Counted from the first letter of the stretch, positions 46,894 to 55,932 are shown. The stretch: DNA of 64,000 nucleotides from Streptomyces sp. CB01373 (GCF_002803075.1 NZ_NNBK01000024.1:62001-126000); one strand, 5' to 3'. Notes: generated by a model from the letters alone, not told the origin. Made by a program: numbers and translations.

Positions 46894-47249
46894 GCGACCG
46901 CGACCGCCGCCGCGCGGTCCTTGACGCCGAGCTTGGCGTACAGGTGGGTGAGGTGGGTCTTCACGGTGGCCTCGCTGATGAACAGCTCGCGGGCGATCTC
47001 CCGGTTGGAGGTGCCCCTGGCGACCAGGGCCAGCACCTCGCGCTCGCGGGCCGAGAGCGGTTCCTTGCCCGGGGCGGGCGCGCGAACCGCCGAGACCAGC
47101 CGGGAGGCCACGGCCGGGGAGAGGACCGTACGGCCCTCGGCCGCGGCGCGGACGGCCGTGAACAGCTCGTCGCGCGGGGCGTCCTTGAGCAGATAGCCGG
47201 TCGCGCCCGCCTCGATCGCGGGCAGGGAGTCGGTGTCGTACGTCGTCAT
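46869..47249 (-). pseudogene. LuxR-type response regulator, receiver half missing
   Basis: What remains is the last part of a receiver domain (TTYDTDSLPAIEAGATGYLLKDAPRDELFTAVRAAAEG, including the conserved Lys) and a complete NarL/LuxR HTH (PLSAREREVLALVARGTSNREIARELFISEATVKTHLTHLYAKLGVKDRAAAV). The beta1-beta4 part with the acidic pocket and phosphorylated Asp is absent. Homology stops at about 47248, where the TnpB element begins. The junction happens to create an ATG (47247-47249), so a 126-residue protein could be made, but no ribosome site is evident. Compared with typical regulators two residues also appear missing after TYDTDS. The cognate sensor-kinase gene is gone. Confidence 0.8.
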
Positions 47250-47260
47250 CCTGTGACAGC

Positions 47261-47299
47261 GGCGCGAGCGCCCTGACGGCCTGCCCGGCAGAGCCGGGC
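47261..47299 (+). repeat. left-end hairpins of the TnpB element
   Basis: Two perfect hairpins lie in a row: GGCGC-GA-GCGCC (47261-47272) and GCCCGGC-AGA-GCCGGGC (47283-47299). Subterminal hairpins like these are recognised by Y1 transposases of IS200/IS605 elements. Confidence 0.65.
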
Positions 47300-47431
47300 A
47301 AACGCGAACAAGTGTACTGGCATTCGCTGATTTGGGTGATCGCACCGGAAGAGGGGTGCGGCTGTTTGGGTGTCGTACGTACGGTCGCATGGTGCGTGCC
47401 GGGGATCGGGACAAGCGCCAGGGGGACAGAT

Positions 47432-48643
47432 ATGGCGGCGGTGCGGGAGGCCGACGGGGGCGGCCACGCCCGGTACACGTACCGGCTGCGGGTGTCGGCC
47501 ACGGCCCGTACCGGGTTGGAGGGGGAATGGGGCCGGTGCCGGTGGCTCTGGAACGAGTGCGTGGCCCGTTCCAAGAAGGCCCACGCCGAGAGTGAGGAGT
47601 GCGGTCCGGCCCGGCTGGACCGGATGCTGACCCAGGCCCGCGCGGTGACACCGTGGCTGGCCGCGGGCTCCTGTGTGCCGCAGCAGCAGATCATCCGTGA
47701 CTTCGCCGCATCCCGCACGAAGGCACTCAAGGACGTCAAGGAGCGGCTGCCGCTGAGGCGGCGGGCCGGGATGCCTCGGCACAAGAGGAAACGCGGGGCC
47801 GATCCGACGCTGAACTACACCCGTCGCGGCTTCCGGCTCAAGGACGGGCGCCTGCACCTGGCGGGTGGAATCGTCCTGACCGTGGTGTGGTCCCGTCCTC
47901 TCCCGGCCGAACCCTCCTCGGTGCGCATCTACCGCGACCGTCTGGGCGCCTGGTACTGCTCGTTCGTCGTCCCCGCCCCGCTTGAACCGCTCCCCGCCAC
48001 CGGCCGCGTCATCGGCATCGACTGGGGAGTGAGGGAAACCGCCACCACCACCTCCGACGCCCACGACCTCCCCCACACCCAGCACGGTCAGAAGGCGAAG
48101 GAGGCGAAGGAGAGGGTGTCCCGCTACGACCGCATGATGGCCCGCCGCAGACCCAAGAAGGGGCAGCCCGCCTCGAGGGGCTACCGGGAGGCGAAGAGGT
48201 GGCGGGCGAAGGCCTACGCGAAGATCGCCCGGCAGCGGCAGGACACCGCCCGCAAGTGGGCGAAGAAAGTCGTGCGCGACCACGATGCGATCGCGGTGGA
48301 GGACTTCCGGCCCAAGTTCCTCGCCGGGACGTCGATGGCCCGCAAGGCGGCCGATGCCGCGATCGGCGCCACCAAGCAGGCCTTGATCGAGATGGGGCGC
48401 AAACACGCGCGGGACGTACGCCTGGTGGATCCCGCGCACACCACCATGGACTGCGGAACGTGCGGAGCGAGAACCAAGCACGCGCTGCCGCTGTCGGAAC
48501 GCACCTACACCTGCACCGCGTGCGGAGCCGTCTGTCCCAGGGACAAGAACTCCGCACGCGTGATGCTCGTCCGGGCAGGTCTGGACCCGGCTGGTGTCGA
48601 GGGCGCAAGACCTCCTGGAGCGCTGCTCCAAGAGGCGGCCTGA
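47432..48643 (+). CDS. tnpB: TnpB RNA-guided nuclease (IS200/IS605 family)
   Basis: This 403-residue protein is a full-length TnpB, the ancestor-like relative of Cas12. The N-terminal part contains the WLWNECVA segment and the usual QQQIIRDF...RTKALKD block. RuvC residues are D197 (GIDWG), E290 (AIAVEDF) and D371 (CPRDKNSAR), and the zinc finger has C341, C344, C361 and C364. All catalytic residues are intact, so it could be an active guide-RNA-directed DNA nuclease that promotes element retention. The ATG at 47432 has GGGGGA six bases upstream. The guide RNA would come from the 3' end of this gene and the right end. Confidence 0.92.
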   Translation: MAAVREADGGGHARYTYRLRVSATARTGLEGEWGRCRWLWNECVARSKKAHAESEECGPARLDRMLTQARAVTPWLAAGSCVPQQQIIRDFAASRTKALKDVKERLPLRRRAGMPRHKRKRGADPTLNYTRRGFRLKDGRLHLAGGIVLTVVWSRPLPAEPSSVRIYRDRLGAWYCSFVVPAPLEPLPATGRVIGIDWGVRETATTTSDAHDLPHTQHGQKAKEAKERVSRYDRMMARRRPKKGQPASRGYREAKRWRAKAYAKIARQRQDTARKWAKKVVRDHDAIAVEDFRPKFLAGTSMARKAADAAIGATKQALIEMGRKHARDVRLVDPAHTTMDCGTCGARTKHALPLSERTYTCTACGAVCPRDKNSARVMLVRAGLDPAGVEGARPPGALLQEAA

Positions 48644-48697
48644 GCCAGGAATCCCCTCCCTTCAGGGAGGGGAGCAGTCAATCCCAGCGGAACCAGC
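48560..48697 (+). ncRNA. predicted TnpB guide (omega) RNA region
   Basis: In studied TnpB systems the guide RNA overlaps the end of tnpB and the right end, and its guide is the flanking DNA just past the element. Here the right end carries a perfect nine-bp stem (TCCCCTCCC, loop TTCA, GGGAGGGGA; 48652-48673) then AGCAGTCAA. The guide would begin at 48682 in permease sequence. The limits are approximate and inferred. Confidence 0.4.
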
Positions 48698-49374
48698 GCC
48701 CAGCCCGGCCAGTGGCCCGCCGCGGCCTGGTTCAGGGCCTGGGCGGCGGCGCCGAACGGGGTGAAGCCGACGATCCGGGCGAGCACGTCCGGCATGGCCT
48801 GCACCGGCAGCCACAGGCCCGCGCTGAACATCATCGGGAAGAGCGCCGCGGACCCGATCGCGCCCGCGATCCGCGTGGTGCGGGACAGCGCGGAGATCAT
48901 CGCGCCCAGGGCGAGCGCGGCGGACACGGCCAGCAGCAGGGCGAGGACGTAGCCGAACGGCTGCCTCGGCAGGGTCACGCCGAAGGCGAGCCGGCCGACG
49001 GTGAGCGCGAGCAGCGCCGAGGCCAGGGCCGCGCCCCCGAACACCACCATGTGCGCGGACAGCAGGGCGGCGGGCCGGACCGGGGTGGTGGACATCCGGC
49101 GCAGGATGCCGCGTTCGCGGTAGCCGGTGAGGACCTGCGGCATGCCCTGGAGTCCGCCGAGGAGCAGCCCGAGCAGCACCGTGACCGGCACGTAGGCGTC
49201 GATGGGGCGCAGGCCCCCGAAGGACGGGTCGGCCTGGCGGAAGGACGGGATGGAGCCGAGGATCACCAGGAGCACGGTGGGGAACAGCAGAATCCAGAAG
49301 ATCGCGCCGGGCTCACGGCCGAACAGCCGGATCTCGGTGCGCAGTACGGCCGGGTCGACCAGGGTGTTGCTCAT
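48682..49374 (-). pseudogene. ABC-2 exporter permease, 3'-damaged by deletion and the TnpB element
   Basis: A DrrB-type ABC-2 permease with an N-terminal soluble part (RTEIRLFGREPGAIFW) and five or so helices (LLFPTVLLVILGS, VTVLLGLLLGGLQG, the LTGYRERGILRRMSTTPV coupling region, VVFGGAALASALLALTVG, YVLALLLAVSAALALGAMIS, IAGAIGSAALFPMMFSAGL). It is normal until AAAGHWPGWA, after which the frame runs into the mobile element. A RWFRWD-stop ending, typical of such permeases, is readable in the +1 frame immediately downstream, so a short frame-changing deletion is inferred in addition to the insertion. It is coupled to the upstream ATPase gene by an ATGA overlap. Activity is doubtful. Confidence 0.72.
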
Positions 49375-50273
49375 GCCCCGGCCTCCGTCAGGTCCAGGAA
49401 GGCGTCGTCGAGGGTGGCGTCGACGACGCGGAGTTGATGGGCGGTGATGTGGTGGCGGGCGAGCAGCGTGATGACGGCGTTGACGGTCTCGTCGGATCCG
49501 GAGAGGGTGATCCGGCCGTCCTTGCGGGCGATGGAGGCGAGTTCGGGCAGCGCGTTCAGGTCACGGTCGTCGAGCGGCGCGGACGGGGTGAAGCTGATGA
49601 CGGTGGCGCCGGCCGAGCGCCGGATCAGGCCCTGCGGGGTGTCCAGGGCGGCGATCCGCCCCCGGTCGATCACGGCGATCCGGTCGCACAGCCGCCACGC
49701 CTCCTCCATGAAGTGCGTGACCAGCAGCACGGTGACCCCGCCCGCGCGGACGTCCTCGATGAGCTGCCAGGTGTCGCGGCGGGCGCGGGGGTCCAGGCCG
49801 GTGGTCAGTTCGTCGAGGACGACGATCCGCGGGTTGCCGACGAGGGCGAGCGCGATGAACAGCCGCTGCTTCTGGCCGCCGGAGAGCTTGGCGAAGCGGG
49901 TGGTGAGCTTCTCGGTCAGGCCGAGGCGTTCGGCCAGTGGCCGCCAGTCGGCCGGGTCCGGGTAGAACGACGCGTACAGCTGGAGCGCCTCGCGGACGGT
50001 GAGCTTGGCCTGCAACTCGCTCTGCTGGAGCTGGGCACCGAGCACGCGGGCGACCTGTTCGTGGTCGGCGACGGGGTCGAGGCCGGTGACGCGGACGCGG
50101 CCCGCGTCGGGGACGCGCAGGCCCTCGACGCACTCGACGGTGGTGGTCTTGCCGGCGCCGTTCGGGCCGAGGATGCCGAAGATCTCGCCCTCCTCGACGG
50201 CGAAGGAGACGCCGTCGACGACGGTCCGGCCGCCGTAGGACTTGCGCAGTTCGCTGACTTCGATGACGGACAT
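49371..50273 (-). CDS. ABC-2 exporter ATP-binding protein (DrrA/CcmA type)
   Basis: A 300-residue ATPase. Walker A is GPNGAGKTTT, the signature KLSGGQKQRLFIALAL, Walker B RIVVLDELTTGLD and the switch His LVTHFMEEAWRL. A C-terminal extension of the drug-exporter type (VVDATLDDAFLDLTEAGA) is also present. The ABC-DrrA-like architecture implies export of a drug or lipid-like compound with the following permease, which is now damaged, so this ATPase may be an orphan. The start is ATG at 50271-50273. Such ATPase-permease-kinase-regulator loci are usually autoregulated; here the kinase is lost. Confidence 0.9.
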   Translation of the reverse strand: MSVIEVSELRKSYGGRTVVDGVSFAVEEGEIFGILGPNGAGKTTTVECVEGLRVPDAGRVRVTGLDPVADHEQVARVLGAQLQQSELQAKLTVREALQLYASFYPDPADWRPLAERLGLTEKLTTRFAKLSGGQKQRLFIALALVGNPRIVVLDELTTGLDPRARRDTWQLIEDVRAGGVTVLLVTHFMEEAWRLCDRIAVIDRGRIAALDTPQGLIRRSAGATVISFTPSAPLDDRDLNALPELASIARKDGRITLSGSDETVNAVITLLARHHITAHQLRVVDATLDDAFLDLTEAGA

Positions 50274-50354
50274 GGCACCAGAATCCCGGCGGACGGGGCC
50301 CGCGCACATCGCCCGGCGCGCTCGATGCCGTATCAGCCGATCGGTTGATGCGGC

Positions 50355-50434
50355 CCTACGACCGGACCGGGTCCGACGTGGTCCCCGCGGTCGAAGACGC
50401 AGGTCGTAGGACCAGCGGCGGAGTCCGGTCCGGT
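50355..50434. promoter_or_regulatory. nested inverted repeats in the divergent promoter of two ABC loci
   Basis: CCTACGACC (50355-50363) is mirrored by GGTCGTAGG (50402-50410), and ACCGGACCGG (50361-50370) by CCGGTCCGGT (50425-50434). The spacing is too wide for one simple hairpin terminator and suits two dimer sites or a looped operator between the DrrA-type gene (minus) and the exporter operon (plus). A TAGGCT at 50469-50474 could be a -10 giving a leaderless exporter mRNA. Confidence 0.4.
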
Positions 50435-50478
50435 CAAAACTCGGTGGGCTGCGCCGGTACCGGTCCGTAGGCTCGCCC

Positions 50479-52329
50479 GTGATGCCCACGACACCTGACA
50501 CCCCCGAGGACCGTACCGGCCCCCCCGGTCCGGCCGGCCGTTCGGCCGTCCGCACCCTGTTGCGCCTGTGGCCCTATGTGCGGCCGGTCCGCATACGGCT
50601 GTTCATCGCCGCGTCCACCGCGATCGTCGCCTCCTGCGTCGGGCTGGTGATCCCGCTCGTCCTGAAGTGGATGGTGGACGGGCCGATCGCCGGCCGGGAT
50701 CCGCGCGGCGTGTGGCTCGGCGCGCTGTACCTGCTGCTGCTCGGGGTCGGGGAGGCGCTGCTGTTCGGGCTGCGGCGGTGGCTGGTGGCGCGGCCGCTGT
50801 CGCACGTCGAGGCGGAGATGCGGGCGAACCTGTACGGGCATCTGCAACGGCTGCCGGTCGCCTTCCACGACCGGTGGGCGTCGGGGCAGTTGCTGTCCCG
50901 GGGCACGACGGACCTGATGCTGCTGCGCATGTTCCTCGCCTTCCCGCTCATGTTCCTGCTGGTCAACGGGGTCACCATCCTCGTGGGCGTGGTCATCATG
51001 CTGATGCAGGACTGGACGCTCGGACTGGTGATGCTGGCGCCCGCCGTGCCGCTGATCGCCTTCAGCGCGGTCTTCGAGAAGCGGTACGCGCATGTGGCGC
51101 GGCTGGCGCAGGACCAGGTCGGGGATCTGACGACGGTGGTCGAGGAGAGCGTGCTCGGCATCCGCGTCATCAAGGGGTTCGGCCGGCACCGCAGCCAGGC
51201 GCGGGCGTTCCGCGACCTGTCGCGGACCCTGCGGGGCACGGAGCTGCACAAGGCCCGTCTGCTCGCGGCCATCTGGACGGTCATCATGACCCTGCCGGAG
51301 GTGGCCATCGGGGCCACGCTGGTGGTGGGCTCGGTGCAGGTGGCCTCCGGCGGTCTCTCGGCGGGGACCCTGGTCGCCTTCCTGTCCACGGCGCTCGCCC
51401 TGCGCTGGCCGGTGGAGTCGATCGGCTTCCTGCTGGCGATGAGCCAGGAGGCGGCGACGGCGACCGAGCGGTACTTCGAGGTGATGGACGCGGAACCGGA
51501 GTCGGGGCGCCCGGCTGCGCCCGGCGCGCGCACGCCCGGGCCGGCCGGCGGCTCGGACGGCCCGGCGCACGAGGGGCTCCGCTTCGACAACGTCCGCTTC
51601 CGCCACCCCGACGCCCCGCCCGGTTCCCCGCCCCTCCTGGACCGCATCGACCTGCACATCCGCCCCGGTGAGTCGATGGCCCTGGTCGGGGCGACCGGCA
51701 GCGGCAAGACGACCCTGACGGCGCTGGTCCCCCGCCTCCACGAGGTGACCTCGGGGCGGATCACGCTGGACGGCGAGGACATCACCGCGATGTCCCGCGA
51801 GGAACTGCGCACGATGGTCGCGGTGGCCTTCGAGGAGCCGACCCTGTTCTCGGCGAGCGTCGGCGACAACGTACTGATGGGCGCCGACGGCAGCGCCGGG
51901 GACGCCGAACTGGACCGCGCGCTGTCCGTCGCCCAGGCCGGCTTCGCGCACACCCTCCCCCAGGGCACCGCGACCCAGGTCGGCGAGCAGGGCCTCAGTC
52001 TCTCCGGCGGCCAGCGGCAGCGCCTCGCGCTGGCCCGTGCCGTCGTCGGAGGGCCCCGGTTCCTGATCCTGGACGACCCGCTGTCCGCCCTGGACGTGCA
52101 CACGGAGGCGGCCGTGGAGGCGGCCCTGCGCCAGGTGCTGACCGACACCACCGCCCTGATCGTGGCGCACCGCCCCTCCACGGTCCTGCTCGCCGACCGG
52201 GTCGCCCTGCTCTCCGGCGGCCGGATCACCGCCGTGGGCACCCACCACGAACTGCTGCGCACCAACGCCGAGTACGCCCATCTGATGTCGGGCGGACGCT
52301 CGCCGGAAGAGGAGGACGACGAGCGATGA
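50479..52329 (+). CDS. heterodimeric ABC exporter half-transporter A1 (degenerate ATP site)
   Basis: This 616-residue protein has a six-helix type-I exporter membrane domain (residues 30-310) fused to an ATPase. Walker A is LVGATGSGKTT, the signature LSGGQRQRLALARAV and the switch His IVAHRPST. Walker B reads FLILDDPLSALD, with Asp in place of the catalytic Glu, and the Q-loop has Glu (AFEEPTLFS). This is the usual degenerate-site subunit of a heterodimeric exporter. The partner is the next gene, overlapping by ATGA. The start is GTG 50479 or ATG 50482; no ribosome site is seen. Substrate unknown; drug or lipid export is typical. Confidence 0.9.
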   Translation: MMPTTPDTPEDRTGPPGPAGRSAVRTLLRLWPYVRPVRIRLFIAASTAIVASCVGLVIPLVLKWMVDGPIAGRDPRGVWLGALYLLLLGVGEALLFGLRRWLVARPLSHVEAEMRANLYGHLQRLPVAFHDRWASGQLLSRGTTDLMLLRMFLAFPLMFLLVNGVTILVGVVIMLMQDWTLGLVMLAPAVPLIAFSAVFEKRYAHVARLAQDQVGDLTTVVEESVLGIRVIKGFGRHRSQARAFRDLSRTLRGTELHKARLLAAIWTVIMTLPEVAIGATLVVGSVQVASGGLSAGTLVAFLSTALALRWPVESIGFLLAMSQEAATATERYFEVMDAEPESGRPAAPGARTPGPAGGSDGPAHEGLRFDNVRFRHPDAPPGSPPLLDRIDLHIRPGESMALVGATGSGKTTLTALVPRLHEVTSGRITLDGEDITAMSREELRTMVAVAFEEPTLFSASVGDNVLMGADGSAGDAELDRALSVAQAGFAHTLPQGTATQVGEQGLSLSGGQRQRLALARAVVGGPRFLILDDPLSALDVHTEAAVEAALRQVLTDTTALIVAHRPSTVLLADRVALLSGGRITAVGTHHELLRTNAEYAHLMSGGRSPEEEDDER

Positions 52330-54185
52330 CGGCACCCACGAAGCCCGTCCGGACCACCGGCGACGAGCAGGACCCGCCGCGCCCCGAGGACACCCGCGAC
52401 CCCTTCGACCGCGACGTCCTGCCCACTCCGCCGGGCGCCACGTCCGCCCTGCTGCGCTCCCTGCTGACACCCATGAAGGCCCGGGTCGCCGGCACCACGC
52501 TCCTGCTGCTGCTCCAGCAACTGGCCGTCCAGCCGGGCCCGCTGCTCGTGGCGTACGCGATCGACACCGCCGTACCGGCGTTCCGCGACCACGACCGCGG
52601 CCCGCTGATCGCGGTGGCGGTCGGCTATCTGCTGTGCGCGCTCGCCTCCGGCGCGCTCCAGTGGGCGTTCATCGTCGCCTCGGCCCGGGTCAACCAGGAC
52701 GTGCTGCTGGATCTGCGCGGCCGGATCTTCCGTCAGGGGCAGGCGCTCAGCGTCGACTTCCACGAGCGCTACACCTCGGGCCGGCTGATCTCCCGTTCCA
52801 CCACGGACGTGGAGTCGCTGCGCGAACTGCTCAGCGAGGGGCTCCAGGAGCTCGTCACGGTCGTGCTGTCCTTCTTCTGCATCTCGGCGATGCTGCTGTG
52901 GCTGGACCTGGGGCTCGGCGCGGTGGCGGTGGCGTCCTTCGTGCCGCTGCACGTGCTGGTCCGGGCGTACCGGCGGCGCGCGGGGCGGGTGTTCCAGGAG
53001 CGGTCGACCGCGATCGCCGCGGTGATCGTGAAGTTCGTGGAGACGATGAACGGCATCCGGCCGGTGCGCGCGTTCCGCCGCGAGGCCGCCAACGACGCCG
53101 GTTTCCGGATCCTGAACCGGCGCCACGAGCGCACCAACGGCGACGCGCTGCTGGAGATGGCCCGCTATGTCGTCGGCTCCCGGCTGGTGGCCAACACGGC
53201 GGTCGCGGTGATCGTACTGTGGGGCGCCTACCGGGTGGCGGACGGCTCCCTGGAGCTGGGCGTGCTGGCGGCGGCGGTGCTGTACCTGCGCCGGCTGTAC
53301 GACCCCATCGACCGGCTCGGCATGTTCCTCAACTCCTACGAGTCGGCGGCCGCGTCGCTGGAGAAGATCGCGGGTTTGCTGGCGCAGACGCCGTCGGTGC
53401 CCGAGCCGTCGGCGCCCCGGCCGCTCCCGGCGCCGAGGCCGGGCCTGCCCGGCCGCGAGGTGGTCTTCGACGGGGTCGGCTTCGGCTACCGCACGGGCGG
53501 CGAGGTGCTGCCCCGCTTCGAACTGGTCGTTCCGGCCGGGCAGACCGTCGCCGTGGTCGGCTCCACCGGCGCGGGCAAGTCCACGCTGGCCAAGCTGCTG
53601 GCCCGCTTCTACGACCCCTCCGAGGGGCGGGTGCTGCTCGACGGGGTGGACCTGCGCGAACTCGCCGTCTCCGAACTACGGCGCGGGGTGGTCATGGTGA
53701 CGCAGGAGGCCTTCCTGTTCTCCGGCACGGTCGCGGAGAACATCGCGATCGGCCGCCCGGACGCCACCCGTGCGGAGATCGAGCAGGCGGCGAAGGCGAT
53801 CGGCGCGCACGACTTCATCAGCGCCCTGCCCGACGGCTACGACACGGACGTACGCAAGCGGGGCGGCCGCATCTCCGCGGGCCAGCGGCAACTGGTCTCC
53901 TTCGCACGGGCGTTGCTCGCGGATCCGGCGGTGCTCATCCTCGACGAGGCGACCAGCTCGCTGGACGTGCCCGGCGAGCGGGCGGTGCAGACGGCGATGA
54001 CCACGGTGCTGCGGGGGCGTACGGCGGTGGTGATCGCCCACCGGCTGTCCACCGTGGAGATCGCCGACCGGGTGCTGGTGATGGAGCACGGCCGGATCGT
54101 GGAGGACGGCACCCCGGCCGAACTCGTCGCGGGCACGGGCCGCTTCGCGGACCTGCACCGCGCCTGGCGCGACAGCCTGGCCTGA
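52326..54185 (+). CDS. heterodimeric ABC exporter half-transporter A2 (catalytic subunit)
   Basis: A 619-residue partner of A1: an N-terminal cytosolic stretch, six helices and an ATPase with Walker A VVGSTGAGKST, Q-loop MVTQEAFLFSGT, Walker B AVLILDEATSSLD (catalytic Glu present) and switch His VIAHRLSTVE. Its own signature is RISAGQRQLVSFARAL, Ala replacing the second Gly, as often seen in the catalytic partner. So the consensus hydrolysis site is A2 Walker motifs plus the A1 signature, and the other site is degenerate. It is translationally coupled to A1 and followed 16 bases later by the second pair. Confidence 0.92.
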   Translation: MTAPTKPVRTTGDEQDPPRPEDTRDPFDRDVLPTPPGATSALLRSLLTPMKARVAGTTLLLLLQQLAVQPGPLLVAYAIDTAVPAFRDHDRGPLIAVAVGYLLCALASGALQWAFIVASARVNQDVLLDLRGRIFRQGQALSVDFHERYTSGRLISRSTTDVESLRELLSEGLQELVTVVLSFFCISAMLLWLDLGLGAVAVASFVPLHVLVRAYRRRAGRVFQERSTAIAAVIVKFVETMNGIRPVRAFRREAANDAGFRILNRRHERTNGDALLEMARYVVGSRLVANTAVAVIVLWGAYRVADGSLELGVLAAAVLYLRRLYDPIDRLGMFLNSYESAAASLEKIAGLLAQTPSVPEPSAPRPLPAPRPGLPGREVVFDGVGFGYRTGGEVLPRFELVVPAGQTVAVVGSTGAGKSTLAKLLARFYDPSEGRVLLDGVDLRELAVSELRRGVVMVTQEAFLFSGTVAENIAIGRPDATRAEIEQAAKAIGAHDFISALPDGYDTDVRKRGGRISAGQRQLVSFARALLADPAVLILDEATSSLDVPGERAVQTAMTTVLRGRTAVVIAHRLSTVEIADRVLVMEHGRIVEDGTPAELVAGTGRFADLHRAWRDSLA

Positions 54186-54201
54186 GGGGACGGGACACAC
54201 G

Positions 54202-55932
54202 GTGATCGACGCCTACGAGGATCCCGGGACACCCGACTGCCGGGGCGGATGGCGGTATCTGTGGTGGCTGGTGATGCGCCAGCCGGGCCGGTCGGCGGCC
54301 GGGGCGCTCCTGGCCAGCGCGTGGATGGTGCTGCTCGCGGCCACGCCGTACCTGATGTCCCGGGCGATCGACGACGGGCTCCAGCCGGGGAACATGGCCG
54401 CGCTGGCTGGCTGGACCGGGCTGCTGTTCGCAGTCGGGGTGTTCAACGCCTGGCTGAGCATGATGCGGCACCGCACGATGACCCGGGTACGGATGGACGC
54501 CAACTTCCGCACCGTCAAGGTCGTCGTCGACCACGTGGTCCGGCTGGGCGCCGCGCTGCCGCGCCGGGTCGGGGCCGGGGAGGTCGTCACGATCGGCGTC
54601 GGCGACGTCCAGACGATCAGCACGTGCCTGACCGTGGTCGGCCCGGGGGTCGGCTCGGTCGTGGTCTACGCGGTCGTGGCCGGGCTGCTGCTGTCGGTCT
54701 CGGCGCAGTTGGCGGCCGTCGTCCTGCTCGGGGTACCGCTGATCGCGGTGCTGGTGGGACCGCTGATGCGGCGGTTGCAGGGTACGGAGGGCGAGTACCG
54801 GGAGCGGCAGCGCGTGCTGACCGCGCGGATCGACGACCTGGCGGGCGGGCTACGGGTGCTCAACGGGCTCGGCGGCAAGGGGCTGTTCGCGGACGCCTTC
54901 CGCCGTGACTCGCAGCGGCTGCGGGCGCAGGGCTACCGGGTGGGCGCGGTGACCAGCTGGATGCAGGCCTTCGGCGTGGGCCTGCCGACCCTGTTCCTGG
55001 CCGTGGTGACCTGGCTGGCGGCCCGGCTGGCCGCCGAGGGGCGGATCACGGTGGGCGAGCTGGTGTCGGTGTACGGCTATGTGGCGGTGCTGGCGGGGCC
55101 GGTGGCGTTCTTCGTCGACATGGGGTACCAGCTCGGCCGGGGCGTGGTCGCCGCCCGCCGGGTGGCACGGCTGTTGCGGGTGCAACCGGAGGAAGACACC
55201 GGAACGCACGACGGGCCGGGCGAACCGGCGGTGCTGTACGACCCGGTCTCCGGGGTCCGGGTGGCGCCCGGCCGGCTGACCGCGCTGGCCGGGGCCCGGC
55301 CCGCCGACGCGGCGGCCGTGGTCGACCGCCTGGGCCGGTACGAGCCGTCCGCGGCCACCTGGGGCGAGCTGCGGCTCGACGCGATCGGGCTGCCCCGGGT
55401 CCGGGAGCGGATCCTGGTCGCCGACAACGAGGCCGACCTGTTCGCCGGGACCCTGCGGGAGCTGGTGTGCGGGCGCCGGGAGCGCGCGGACGCCGAGATG
55501 GCCCGGGCGGTGCGCGCGGCCGTCGCCGAGGACGTCGTGCAGGGGCTGCCGGACGGGCTCGACTCGGCCGTGACCGCCCAGGGCCGCAGTCTCTCCGGCG
55601 GTCAGCGGCAGCGGGTCCGGCTGGTGCGGGCGCTGCTTGCCGACCCGGAGGTGCTGCTGGCCGTGGAGCCCACCTCGGCACTCGACGCGCACACCGAGGC
55701 CGCGGTCGCCGACCGGCTGCACGGGGCCCGCGAGGGCCGCACGACGGTCGTCACGACCACTTCCCCGCTGGTGCTGGACCACGCCGACACCGTCCACTAC
55801 CTGGTCGACGGCAAGGTCGCCGCCAGCGGCAGCCATCGCGAACTGCTCGACTCGGAACCGGGTTACCGGGCGCTCGTGGCGCGCGACACCGGGGACGGCG
55901 ACACCCTGAACGCACAGGAGGCAGCACGGTGA
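54202..55932 (+). CDS. ABC exporter half-transporter B1 with ATPase lacking Walker A
   Basis: This 576-residue protein has an ordinary six-helix exporter membrane domain, but the nucleotide-binding domain is heavily reduced. Where Walker A should be there is LTALAGARPADAAAV, with no GxxGxGKS/T. Walker B reads EVLLAVEPTSALD (Asp to Val), and the switch region is VVTTTSPLVLDH without His. The D-loop SALD and a perfect signature RSLSGGQRQRVRLVRAL remain. It can therefore only contribute the signature half of a composite site to its partner B2, to which it is coupled by a GTGA overlap. The reading frame is uninterrupted with normal codon use, so this is a maintained architecture rather than decay. 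The start is GTG at 54202 with GAGGGGACGGG upstream. Confidence 0.88.
   Translation: MIDAYEDPGTPDCRGGWRYLWWLVMRQPGRSAAGALLASAWMVLLAATPYLMSRAIDDGLQPGNMAALAGWTGLLFAVGVFNAWLSMMRHRTMTRVRMDANFRTVKVVVDHVVRLGAALPRRVGAGEVVTIGVGDVQTISTCLTVVGPGVGSVVVYAVVAGLLLSVSAQLAAVVLLGVPLIAVLVGPLMRRLQGTEGEYRERQRVLTARIDDLAGGLRVLNGLGGKGLFADAFRRDSQRLRAQGYRVGAVTSWMQAFGVGLPTLFLAVVTWLAARLAAEGRITVGELVSVYGYVAVLAGPVAFFVDMGYQLGRGVVAARRVARLLRVQPEEDTGTHDGPGEPAVLYDPVSGVRVAPGRLTALAGARPADAAAVVDRLGRYEPSAATWGELRLDAIGLPRVRERILVADNEADLFAGTLRELVCGRRERADAEMARAVRAAVAEDVVQGLPDGLDSAVTAQGRSLSGGQRQRVRLVRALLADPEVLLAVEPTSALDAHTEAAVADRLHGAREGRTTVVTTTSPLVLDHADTVHYLVDGKVAASGSHRELLDSEPGYRALVARDTGDGDTLNAQEAAR

Larger units (their letters stand above)
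47249..48681 (+). mobile_element. TnpB-only IS200/IS605-type element
   Basis: About 1.43 kb carrying a single intact tnpB and no TnpA gene. The left boundary is set where response-regulator homology ends (about 47248). The right boundary is set at TCAA (48678-48681), the usual right-end cleavage tetranucleotide of this group, right after a subterminal hairpin. Both ends have hairpins. Without TnpA it must rely on a transposase elsewhere. Its arrival or later rearrangement removed the regulator's receiver half, the presumed kinase gene and the permease 3' end. Left-end precision is a few bases. Confidence 0.8.

Noticed and set aside
47249..48681. A TnpA transposase gene within the element
   Set aside because: No Y1 or serine transposase frame is present; only tnpB and non-coding ends fit in the 1.43 kb.
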